Shown in pieces: positions 40,839-47,066 of a DNA stretch of 47,066 nucleotides. Every line of letters begins with the position of its first letter. Positions within the stretch are counted from its first letter, which is position 1. Both the position numbers and the translations under genes were made by a program. Where the stretch lies: the NCBI GenBank assembly GCA_036321795.1, contig JAWQCY010000007.1, positions 1 through 47,066 of the forward strand. The letters are read 5' to 3'. The stretch is from CAKVON01 sp902475665. GTDB lineage: Bacteria > Actinomycetota > Coriobacteriia > Coriobacteriales > Atopobiaceae. The notes under the pieces were generated by a model that made no database searches, was not told the origin of the DNA, and was given only the letters and a program-made list of their open reading frames with translations.

Positions 40839-42499
40839 GACAGGTAGGCCCCCTTGTCTGCGCTGGTCACGAGCTTGGCGTAACGGGACAGGACGCCGCT
40901 GGCGTACTTGGGCGCGGGAGGCTCCCACGCCGCGCGGCGCTCGGCGAGCTCGGCGTCGGGGACCTCGAGCTCGAGGGTGCCGGCGTCGATGTCGATGCTG
41001 ATGGTGTCGCCCTCGCGGACGAGCGCGATGGGGCCGCCAGCCGCGGCCTCGGGGCTCACGTGGCCGATGGCCGGGCCCTTGGTGGCTCCCGAGAAGCGCC
41101 CGTCGGTGATGAGGGCGACGGACTTGTCGAGGCCCATGCCACAGATGGCCGAGGTCGGCGTGAGCATCTCGCGCATGCCGGGGCCGCCGGCCGGGCCCTC
41201 GTAGCGGATGACGACGACGTCGCCGGGCACGATCTTGCCGCCGAAGATGGCCTCGCAGGCGGCCTCCTCGCTCTCGAAGACGCGCGCGGGCCCGCGGTGC
41301 CTGCGCATGTCGGGCGCGACGGCGCTCTTCTTGACGACGCCGCAGTCGGGCGCGAGGTTGCCGCGCATGACCTTGAGGCCGCCGTCGGGGGAGTAGGCAT
41401 CCTGCACGTGGCGGACGACCTCGCCGTCGGCCTCGGGGCACCCCTCGACCCACTCGGCCATCGTGCCGTGGCAGGTGACGGCCTCCATGTCCAGGTGGCC
41501 GGTGCGGCCGAGCTCGCCGATGATGGTGGAGACGCCGCCCACGGCGTTAAGGTCCTCGATGTGCAGGGGGCCCGCCGGCGCGATGCGGACGATGTTGGGC
41601 GTGGCGGCCGAGACGTCGTCCCAGTCCTGCATGGTCACCGGGCAGCCGGCGGCCTGGGCGATCGCGGTCAGGTGCAGCATGGTGTTGGTGGAGCCGCCGA
41701 AGGCCATGTCCAGCGTCATGCCGTTGCGGATGGAGCGCTCGTTGACGATGTCGAGCGCGCGCACGTCCTTCTCGAGCAGCTCCATCACCTTCATGCCGGC
41801 GCGCTTGGCCAGGCGGATGCGCTCGGAGTAGACGGCGGGCACGGTGCCGTTGCCGGGAAGGGCCAGGCCCAGGGCCTCGGCCAGGCAGCAGATGGAGTTC
41901 GCGGTGAACATTCCCGAGCAGCTGCCGCAGGTGGGGCATGCCGTGTTCTCGAGCCACGCGCACTCCTCGGGCGTCATGGTGCCGGCGGTGACCTGGCCCA
42001 CGGCGTCGAACAGGCTGTTGAGGTCGGTCTGCTCGCCGTTGCGACCGCGGCCGGCGAGCATGGGGCCGCCGGACACGAGCACGGTGGGGATGTTGAGCCG
42101 GCAGGCGGCGATCAGCATGCCGGGGACGATCTTGTCGCAGCTGGGGATGAGGACCATCGCGTCGAACTGGTGGCCCTGGACCACGCACTCGACGGAGTCG
42201 GCGATGACCTCGCGGCTGGTGAGCGAGAAGTGCATGCCCTCGTGGTTCATGGCGATGCCGTCGCACACGCCGATGGTGTTGACCTGCATTGGGGTGCCGC
42301 CGGCCATGCGAACGCCCGCCTTGACGGCGTCGGCGATCTGCTGGAGGTGGATGTGGCCGGGGATGACCTCGTTCTGGGCGGAGACGACGGCCACGAGCGG
42401 GCGGTCCATCTCCTCGTCGGTAAGTCCGTCGGCCTTGAGCAGGCTGCGGTGTGGGGCACGAGCCAGCCCCCGCTTGATGGCATCGCTGCGAAGCTGCAT
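40835..42499 (-). CDS. ilvD: Dihydroxy-acid dehydratase
   Basis: A 554-residue Fe-S dehydratase for the last common step before transamination in Ile/Val synthesis. Cluster Cys contexts are CDKIVPGML, ACPTCGSCSGMFTANS, and an early GVCDGIAMNHEGM; the C-terminal part has MRGNLAPDCGVVKKSAV and LITDGRFSGATKG. Length is standard. Start ATG 42499 follows AAGGAAG, about 10 nt upstream. First gene of the ilvDBNC operon, with a long leader before it. Confidence 0.97.
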   Translation of the reverse strand: MQLRSDAIKRGLARAPHRSLLKADGLTDEEMDRPLVAVVSAQNEVIPGHIHLQQIADAVKAGVRMAGGTPMQVNTIGVCDGIAMNHEGMHFSLTSREVIADSVECVVQGHQFDAMVLIPSCDKIVPGMLIAACRLNIPTVLVSGGPMLAGRGRNGEQTDLNSLFDAVGQVTAGTMTPEECAWLENTACPTCGSCSGMFTANSICCLAEALGLALPGNGTVPAVYSERIRLAKRAGMKVMELLEKDVRALDIVNERSIRNGMTLDMAFGGSTNTMLHLTAIAQAAGCPVTMQDWDDVSAATPNIVRIAPAGPLHIEDLNAVGGVSTIIGELGRTGHLDMEAVTCHGTMAEWVEGCPEADGEVVRHVQDAYSPDGGLKVMRGNLAPDCGVVKKSAVAPDMRRHRGPARVFESEEAACEAIFGGKIVPGDVVVIRYEGPAGGPGMREMLTPTSAICGMGLDKSVALITDGRFSGATKGPAIGHVSPEAAAGGPIALVREGDTISIDIDAGTLELEVPDAELAERRAAWEPPAPKYASGVLSRYAKLVTSADKGAYLS

Positions 42500-42777
42500 G
42501 TTGTCTCGCTTCCTTCTCGGAACTCTCGGTTTCCGTCGCGCCCGTCGGGCGCCTGAGGTCTGCGAGGTCCGAGGGGCGAGGTCGCGTGCCCCCTGCGATG
42601 CCCTGTGACGGCGGGTCCGCCGTCCCCTGGTCGACCCGTGGCCGGTGCGGTGGTGTCCCGCGCGGTCGCGTGCCAAGCCAAGGGCTGCTCGAGGGAGTTT
42701 CGGGGCCGTCCGACGCGGGTTCTCAGCAACCCCGCTCGCTGTGGGACGGATTGGGCCCGTACTCGCCCTGTCCTCGC

Positions 42778-42821
42778 ATTTCTCAGTGCGAGAAATATAC
42801 AAAAGATTGCCATCCTGTCCG
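42778..42821 (-). promoter_or_regulatory. Candidate ilvDBNC promoter with inverted repeat
   Basis: CGGACA (42821-42816), a 16-nt spacer and TATATT (42799-42794) on minus. The perfect inverted repeat ATTTCTC-5-GAGAAAT (42778-42796) covers the -10 edge and start point, a plausible operator. The -35 lies inside the ilvA terminator hairpin. Confidence 0.5.
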
Positions 42822-42844
42822 ACGTCTTCTAACAGGATGGCAAT
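42799..42844 (-). terminator. Rho-independent terminator of ilvA
   Basis: Perfect 13-bp stem (42844-42832 with 42818-42806), 13-nt loop, then CTTTTGTATATTT on the minus strand. Confidence 0.88.
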
Positions 42845-42905
42845 ACAAGGCAAATTTCTATGCGTTTCGTGACAGGTGCGTCCCATGGCGCCCGCCCGGC
42901 GTGCC

Positions 42906-42918
42906 TGCCGAGAAGGAC
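42906..42918 (+). repeat. Copy 6 of dispersed motif TGCCGAGAAGGAC (intergenic)
   Basis: Exact plus-strand copy 20 nt beyond the ilvA stop and before its terminator; flanked as CC-motif-CG, like copy 1. Confidence 0.8.
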
Positions 42919-42937
42919 CGCGAGGCCGCGGCCGCGC

Positions 42938-44158
42938 CTACAGCACCGTCTGGACCAGGCGGGGCTCGAAGCCGGCGGTGCGCAGCGCCTCGATGATCTG
43001 CGCCTTGTGGTCCTCGCCGTAGGCCTCGATCGTCACGCGCAGCTCGACGGCGGCGTTGCGGTTGGTGGTCACGAACTGGTTGTGGTCGAGCTTGATGACG
43101 TTGCCGTTCTGCCCGGCGATGACACCCGCGACCTTGAGAAGCATTCCGGGACGGTCGGGCAGCATGGTCGAGACGGTAAAGATGCGACCGCGCTGGATCA
43201 GGCCGTGCTGCACCACGCTGGCCATGGTGATGACGTCCATGTTGCCGCCGGACAGGATGCTCACCACGCGCTGGTTGGTCGCCGGCAGGTGCCTGAGCGC
43301 CGCGACGGTGAGAAGCCCGGAGTTCTCGACGACCATCTTGTGGTTCTCGACCATGTCGAGAAAGCAGCCGATGAGCTCGTCGTCGGGCACCGTGATGACG
43401 TCGTCGAGGTTGGACTGCAGGTACGGGAAGACCTTGTCGCCCACCTCGAGCACGGCGGTGCCGTCCGCGATGGTGTTGGCACCGTCGAGCTTGGTGGGGT
43501 GCCCGGCCTCCAGGGCGCGCGTGAGGCTGGGCGCGCCCTCGGGCTCGACGCCGATGACGCGGATCTTGGGGTTGTACAGCTTGGCGAAGGTCGAGACGCC
43601 GCACGCCAGGCCGCCGCCGCCGACCGGGACCAGGATGGTGTCGACCAGCGGCAGCTCCTGGATGACCTCCATTGCGATGGTGCCCTGGCCGGTCGCCACG
43701 GTCTCGTCGTTAAAGGGAGGAATGTAGGTCAGCCCGTCCTTCTCGGCAAGCTCGATGGCATGTGCCTGGGCCTCGTCGAACACGTCGCCGTGCAGGACGA
43801 CCTCGGCGCCGTAGCCCTTGGTGCGCTCGACCTTGATGAGCGGGGTGGTGGTGGGCATCACGACGACGGAGCGGGCTCCGGCGTGCGTGGCGGCATAGGC
43901 CACGCCCTGCGCGTGGTTGCCGGCGCTGGCGGTGATGACGCCGCGGTCGAGCTCCTCCTGCGTGAGCTTGGAGATCTTGTAGTAGGCGCCGCGCAGCTTG
44001 TAGGCGCCAGTGCGCTGCATGTTCTCGGGCTTGAGCCACACACGGTTGCCGCACTGGGCGGACAGGTAGGGGCTCTCGACCAGCTTGGTCTCCTGGGTGA
44101 CCTCTCGGACCTTGAGCGAGGCCTCCTCGAAGGCCTCGAGCGTCAGCATGTCGGGCAT
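42938..44158 (-). CDS. ilvA: Threonine ammonia-lyase (threonine dehydratase) with C-terminal ACT domain
   Basis: A 406-residue PLP enzyme making 2-oxobutyrate from threonine, the entry to isoleucine. The PLP lysine is in QRTGAYKLRGAYYKI, the phosphate cup is PVGGGGLACGV, and SAGNHAQGVAYAA is typical. The last ~80 residues form one ACT domain (FTVSTMLPDRPGMLLKVAGV). The ~400-residue form with one ACT is shared by biosynthetic and catabolic enzymes; linkage to ilvDBNC favours the biosynthetic role. SD GAGGGAGC. It has its own terminator, so it is transcribed apart from ilvDBNC although adjacent and co-oriented. Confidence 0.95.
   Translation of the reverse strand: MPDMLTLEAFEEASLKVREVTQETKLVESPYLSAQCGNRVWLKPENMQRTGAYKLRGAYYKISKLTQEELDRGVITASAGNHAQGVAYAATHAGARSVVVMPTTTPLIKVERTKGYGAEVVLHGDVFDEAQAHAIELAEKDGLTYIPPFNDETVATGQGTIAMEVIQELPLVDTILVPVGGGGLACGVSTFAKLYNPKIRVIGVEPEGAPSLTRALEAGHPTKLDGANTIADGTAVLEVGDKVFPYLQSNLDDVITVPDDELIGCFLDMVENHKMVVENSGLLTVAALRHLPATNQRVVSILSGGNMDVITMASVVQHGLIQRGRIFTVSTMLPDRPGMLLKVAGVIAGQNGNVIKLDHNQFVTTNRNAAVELRVTIEAYGEDHKAQIIEALRTAGFEPRLVQTVL
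43736..43748 (-). repeat. Copy 7 of dispersed motif TGCCGAGAAGGAC (in ilvA)
   Basis: Exact copy on the coding strand, encoding A-E-K-D within LAEKDG. Confidence 0.8.
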
Positions 44159-44296
44159 GGCGTTGCTCCCTCGCGTCGTGTCGCGGCTCGCGCCGCCGTT
44201 TTGCGTATGCCGGATTTTGCATATAGTAGAGCAATTCTCGCGCCGCGCGGCAAACGCAACCGACCGCGGCGGCGCGACGCAGCGAAGGGGGACACC
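44159..44296. promoter_or_regulatory. Divergent promoter region ilvA / ABC ATPase
   Basis: TTTGCG (44200-44205), 16 nt, TATAGT (44222-44227) is a reasonable plus-strand promoter for the ABC ATPase. On minus, TACTAT (44228-44223) overlaps it and could be the ilvA -10, without a well-placed -35. Confidence 0.45.
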
Positions 44297-45097
44297 GTGA
44301 CCGCACCGCTCTTCTCGATACGCGACGCCGACGTCGTCCGCGCCGGGCGCACCATCCTGCACGTTGGGGAGTTCGACCTGGCCGAGGGCGAGCACGTCGC
44401 CCTGCTGGGTCCCAACGGCGCGGGCAAGTCCACGTTCATCCAGCTGCTCACGCGCGAGGTGCTGCCCGTCTACAGGGAGGAGCCGCCCGTCCGGTTCCGC
44501 GGCCAGGCGCGCCCGCGCCTCGAGGACATCCATCGCGCGCTGGGAATCGTCAGTTCCACCATGCACGACCAGGTGCGCGTTCACCTGCCCGCGGACCAGG
44601 TCGTGGTCGGTGGCATCTTCGGGACGCTGGGCCTGCCCATGCGCCGCGAGGTCACCGACGCGCACCGTGCCGCCGCGCTCGACGCCATGGGGCGCCTGGG
44701 CATCGCCGACCTGGAGGGCCGTGACATCATGACGCTGTCCACCGGCCAGGCCAGGCGGGTGCTGGTCGCCCGCGAGCTGGTTCGCGACCCACGCGTGCTG
44801 GTGTTCGACGAGCCGTGCACCGGCCTTGACCCGCAGGGCATGTACCAGCTGCGCGAGACCATGCGCACGCTGGCTGCCGAGGGCCGCTCCATCATCCTGG
44901 TGACGCACTACCCCGAGGACATCATCCCCGCCATCGACCGCGTCCTGCTGATCAAGGACGCGCGCGTCTTTGCCGACGGGCCGAAGGACGAGCTGCTGAG
45001 AAGCGCCGTCATGAGTGACCTGTTCGACGTGCCGCTGAGGGTCGACCAACACGACGGTTGGTATGCGCTCGCGGGCGACCACTCAAACCAGGGCTGA
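44297..45097 (+). CDS. Orphan ABC ATP-binding protein (YlmA/ModF-like)
   Basis: A 266-residue ATPase: Walker A GPNGAGKST, signature LSTGQARRVLVARE, Walker B VLVFDEPCTGLD, and H-loop LVTHYPEDI. No permease or binding protein gene is adjacent, as often seen for the YlmA group. GTG 44297 has AAGGGGGA a few bases upstream. Substrate and partner are unknown; a soluble regulatory role is possible. Confidence 0.88.
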   Translation: MTAPLFSIRDADVVRAGRTILHVGEFDLAEGEHVALLGPNGAGKSTFIQLLTREVLPVYREEPPVRFRGQARPRLEDIHRALGIVSSTMHDQVRVHLPADQVVVGGIFGTLGLPMRREVTDAHRAAALDAMGRLGIADLEGRDIMTLSTGQARRVLVARELVRDPRVLVFDEPCTGLDPQGMYQLRETMRTLAAEGRSIILVTHYPEDIIPAIDRVLLIKDARVFADGPKDELLRSAVMSDLFDVPLRVDQHDGWYALAGDHSNQG

Positions 45098-45158
45098 TTC
45101 GGGCTGGGAGCCGTGCCCCCGGCCGCAGGTCGTGACCAGGGGGGCGGATCGTGACGGG

Positions 45159-45983
45159 CTAGATGCGGTTCTCGATCCAGCTGACGTAGTCGTCGATGAC
45201 CTCGTCGCGGCACCACTCGTTGACGACCTCGTGGAAGCAGCCGCCGTAGATTTTCATCTGCTTGTCGGTGGAGGCGACGGTCTCGAACATCTCGACCGTG
45301 TCGGCGTACGAGATCAGCCCGTCCTTCTCGCCATGCGTCAGAAGGCACGGGTAGGCGAAGCGCGACTTGACGCCGGGGGCGTCGGGCGTGCCGGTGAACC
45401 ACGTGACGCCGTCCTTCATGGCATAGGCGATGCCGGCGGCGAACGACATGCGGTTGAGCGGGTCCCTCACGTACCAGTCGCGGACCTCCTTGACCGAGCA
45501 GACTCCGTCGCCGAGCTCGTTGGGAAGCTGCGCGTGAGGGTCGAGGCCGTCTGGGACCGCGTCGAGGAAGCCCGCCTTGTCGGCGGTGAGGCCGCCGTTG
45601 CAGATGATGCCGCGCAGGGGCTTGTCGGGATACTTGACGCCGTACAGCGCCACGGTGAACCCACCCATGCTGTGGCCGAACATGAAGACGGGAAGCCCCG
45701 GGTTCTCGGCGATGGCAAGTTCGACGATGACGTTGGTGTCGTCCAGGATCTCGTTGAAGTCGCCCAGGTAGGCGCACTCGCCCTCCGACCTGCCGTGGCC
45801 ACGGTGGTCGAATCGATACGTGCCGATGCCCGCCTCGTGCAACTTTTGCGCCATGTAGTCGTAGCGGCCCTGGTGCTCGCACAGGCCGTGGACGATCACG
45901 CACACTGCGCAGGCGTCGGCTGCGACCTCGGGATTGAGGTAGAGCCTGGTTCCGTCGAACGAGGTGACAAAGCGGTCGGACAT
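45159..45983 (-). CDS. Alpha/beta hydrolase, monoacylglycerol-lipase-like
   Basis: A 274-residue serine hydrolase. Nucleophile S105 lies in FGHSMGG, the oxyanion region is VIVHGLCEHQGRYDYMA, the Asp is in THGEKDGLI and the His in GCFHEVVNE. The HGxxEHxxRY-type opening is typical of monoglyceride lipases and lysophospholipases. No signal peptide, so probably cytoplasmic. ATG 45983 follows AAGGGGG; an upstream in-frame ATG has no SD. The upstream gene on the same strand is the deformylase-like gene, 159 bp away. Confidence 0.92.
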   Translation of the reverse strand: MSDRFVTSFDGTRLYLNPEVAADACAVCVIVHGLCEHQGRYDYMAQKLHEAGIGTYRFDHRGHGRSEGECAYLGDFNEILDDTNVIVELAIAENPGLPVFMFGHSMGGFTVALYGVKYPDKPLRGIICNGGLTADKAGFLDAVPDGLDPHAQLPNELGDGVCSVKEVRDWYVRDPLNRMSFAAGIAYAMKDGVTWFTGTPDAPGVKSRFAYPCLLTHGEKDGLISYADTVEMFETVASTDKQMKIYGGCFHEVVNEWCRDEVIDDYVSWIENRI

Positions 45984-46142
45984 GGGAACCCCCTTCGCTT
46001 GTGGCGCGCGCCCGTGCGAACGCCCTTGGAAGGTTCGTATCCCGGGGAGGGGGCTTCTGTCTCGCGACGCGTTGCGCATCGCCCAGCGGCAGGTTGCGCG
46101 AGCCGCCCGCCAATGCCCGTCCGACAGGGCCGTCGCGGCCCG

Positions 46143-46553
46143 TCAGATGACAATCCCGTCGCAGTGGTCGATCTCGTGTTGGATGATTTGTGCGACGTAG
46201 CCCCGGAAGAGCCTCTTGTGTGGGTGGAAGTCGGCGTCGAGATAGCTGACCGTGATCGAGCGCCAACGAGTTGTGGGGCGCTGACCTGGCAGCGAGAGGC
46301 ATCCCTCCTGGGTCCGGTACTCGCCCGAGGACCTCACGATGGTTGGGTTGAACATGAGCAGGGGAGTCTGCCCGTCCATGGCGACGATGACACGCTTGCG
46401 TACACCGATCATGTTCGCGGCCATGCCGACGCATTCGTCCGTGTGGGCGGCGAGGGTGTCCAACAGATCTTGTCCGACCTGGGCATCGGCTGCCGTGGCA
46501 GGCTCGGAGGGCAGGCGGAGGATGAGCTCCGAGGTAACGATCGGACGAATCAT
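46143..46553 (-). CDS. Short peptide deformylase-like protein
   Basis: A 136-residue protein. Two of three deformylase motifs are intact: EGCLSLPG (metal Cys C85) and QHEIDH (H126, E127, H130). Motif I, normally GxGxAAxQ, reads VGMAANMIG with Met48 where the catalytic Gln is expected. Short proteins of this type occur in Firmicutes and Coriobacteria and are usually annotated as deformylase. Metal binding is likely retained; deformylation of fMet peptides may be weak or directed to other substrates. A standard def gene is probably elsewhere. SD AAGGAGCC precedes the ATG. Confidence 0.85.
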   Translation of the reverse strand: MIRPIVTSELILRLPSEPATAADAQVGQDLLDTLAAHTDECVGMAANMIGVRKRVIVAMDGQTPLLMFNPTIVRSSGEYRTQEGCLSLPGQRPTTRWRSITVSYLDADFHPHKRLFRGYVAQIIQHEIDHCDGIVI

Positions 46554-46904
46554 GGCTGGCTCCTTAAGGCGCGTCGGCCGCGGTACGGAAATTGCAACAT
46601 CTGTATATATAGGACATGGGCCGTCGCGCCACCTTCATATATAAGGCGCCTCCTTGGTTGTCTCATATATAGAAAGAGAAGAGCGTAAGTCGTCGCCCGC
46701 GCACGGGCGCAAGGGTCACGTATGCCGCCGTAGTGATGTTGCTCATGCAAAGAGGGCCGCATGGGATCGCTCGCGGAATGTGTAGCCAATCACTTAACCC
46801 ATACGTTCGTCCAGGTTGAACGGTTGTAAGCGGCACGGTGAAAGGCTTAAAACAATCCTAGAATGTGAAGGAAATGTGAACATCGGCCGATTCCTGGATC
46901 GCGC
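46554..46904. other. Spacer with three TATATA boxes upstream of the deformylase-like gene
   Basis: About 350 bases without a gene. Three ATATATA boxes lie at 46604-46611, 46637-46643 and 46665-46671; on minus the surrounding bases agree (CTATATATGAGA, TTATATATGAAG, CTATATATACAG). One probably provides the -10 of the minus-strand gene. A TAGAAT at 46859-46864 may be an upstream promoter box of the rRNA operon. Confidence 0.5.
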
Positions 46905-47066
46905 TTGCCAAGGGCGCCCCGGACGCGTAAATTAACTCTTTGCCGCGCGGCCGAGCCGGGCGGCGGGGCGAACCCTGAGAACCGGATACTGCCGCCCGAG
47001 AGGGCGGCGAGGACAGCACAAATTCAAGCGAAACTCGAACAGGTTCTTTACCTTTGAACCCTCGAG
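46905..47066 (+). promoter_or_regulatory. Probable rRNA operon promoter and leader
   Basis: TTGCCA (46905-46910), 17 nt, TAAATT (46928-46933) is a good promoter on plus. The transcribed part has GAACCCTGAGAACCGGATACTG, read in two pieces here as GAACCCTGAG and AACCGGATACTG, typical of rRNA leaders. It also has a GCCGCCC-GAGA-GGGCGGC hairpin (46991-47008) and a boxA-like TTCTTTA (47044-47050). The 16S gene itself would begin beyond the window end, so this is inferred. Confidence 0.7.

Larger units (their letters stand above)
42500..42937 (-). promoter_or_regulatory. Long ilvD leader and ilvA-ilvD spacer
   Basis: This 438-bp gap holds, in minus-strand order, motif copy 6 (42906), the ilvA terminator (42844-42799), a candidate promoter with operator-like repeat (42821-42778), then ~280 nt of GC-rich leader. 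The leader can form hairpins, for example GACGGCGG/CCGCCGTC near 42607-42624 and GCGCCC/GGGCGC near 42540-42552. GAGGTC occurs three times on plus at 42555, 42564 and 42578. I see no T-box or Ile/Val/Leu-rich leader peptide. Confidence 0.5.

Noticed and set aside
42647..42662. GGTGGTGTCCCGCG, T-box-like word in the ilvD leader
   Set aside because: Again on plus while ilvD is on minus; it does not match the T-box core well.
42712..42770. Small minus-strand ORF (about 18 codons from the ATG near 42770) as a possible attenuation leader peptide
   Set aside because: It contains no Ile, Val or Leu codons and has no SD, so it cannot sense branched-chain amino acids.
43311..43323. GGTGAGAAGCCCG and similar GAGAAG words as further motif copies
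   Set aside because: Only the GAGAAG core matches; such short cores are common in Glu-Lys and Leu-Leu codons and carry no weight.
46120..46142. Terminator after the deformylase-like gene
   Set aside because: A five-pair GGGCC/GGCCC hairpin without T-run is too weak to call.
1..47066. CRISPR array, prophage, insertion sequence or tRNA genes
   Set aside because: I saw no regularly spaced repeats, transposase or integrase motifs, or tRNA-like folds other than tmRNA.

Overview
The window looks like a chromosomal segment of a high-GC, Gram-positive actinobacterium of the class Coriobacteriia, most likely an Olsenella/Atopobiaceae-like anaerobe. This is inferred from overall gene content, about 65-70% GC in most genes, anaerobic-type enzymes (split transketolase, radical SAM, Fe-S aldo/keto reductase) and protein style; no 16S sequence is present to prove it. 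The left edge is the 3' end of a 5S rRNA with its terminator. The right edge is a promoter and leader that look like the start of the next rRNA operon in the same orientation, so the window is probably the complete stretch between two direct-repeat rrn operons.

Layout. 1-3650: 5S end, AT-rich spacer, large P-loop/BTAD regulator. 3797-21086 is mostly plus strand and is a housekeeping backbone: secA-prfB, yitT, a sugar-phosphate module (TalC-type transaldolase plus two-piece transketolase), ftsE-ftsX, rnr, a TPR protein, smpB, then ssrA (tmRNA) and degV. A divergent pair (ThrE-type exporter, DUF1275 protein) sits between smpB and ssrA. 21186-31997: a molybdenum hydroxylase pair on the minus strand, a flavin reductase and M18 aminopeptidase on plus, a YgiQ-type radical SAM protein on minus, and a metal-efflux operon (ArsR repressor, free-standing HMA protein, P1B ATPase) on minus. 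32237-37267: a heterodimeric ABC exporter and an aldo/keto reductase with a ferredoxin-like tail. 37424-44158: branched-chain amino acid genes on the minus strand, ilvA and then ilvD-ilvB-ilvN-ilvC. 44297-46553: an orphan YlmA-like ABC ATPase, a lipase-like hydrolase and a divergent peptide-deformylase-like protein.

How the genes work together. prfB, rnr, smpB and ssrA cover translation termination, ribosome rescue and RNA decay. secA and ftsEX cover secretion and division. The transaldolase/transketolase set makes a non-oxidative pentose-phosphate branch. The ilv genes with ilvA cover isoleucine/valine synthesis from threonine and pyruvate.

The most interesting signal is not a gene. A 13-base word, TGCCGAGAAGGAC, occurs seven times exactly, on both strands, in all three reading frames and in three intergenic places, often near gene ends. 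A sister word, TGGCGAGAAGTGC, occurs six times exactly. Together they look like a dispersed DNA-level signal (uptake sequence, Chi-like site or chromosome-organising site). A second point is an RF2 whose codon-reading tripeptide reads SPT instead of SPF, in a region where 20 of 34 recognised genes end in TAG despite high GC.
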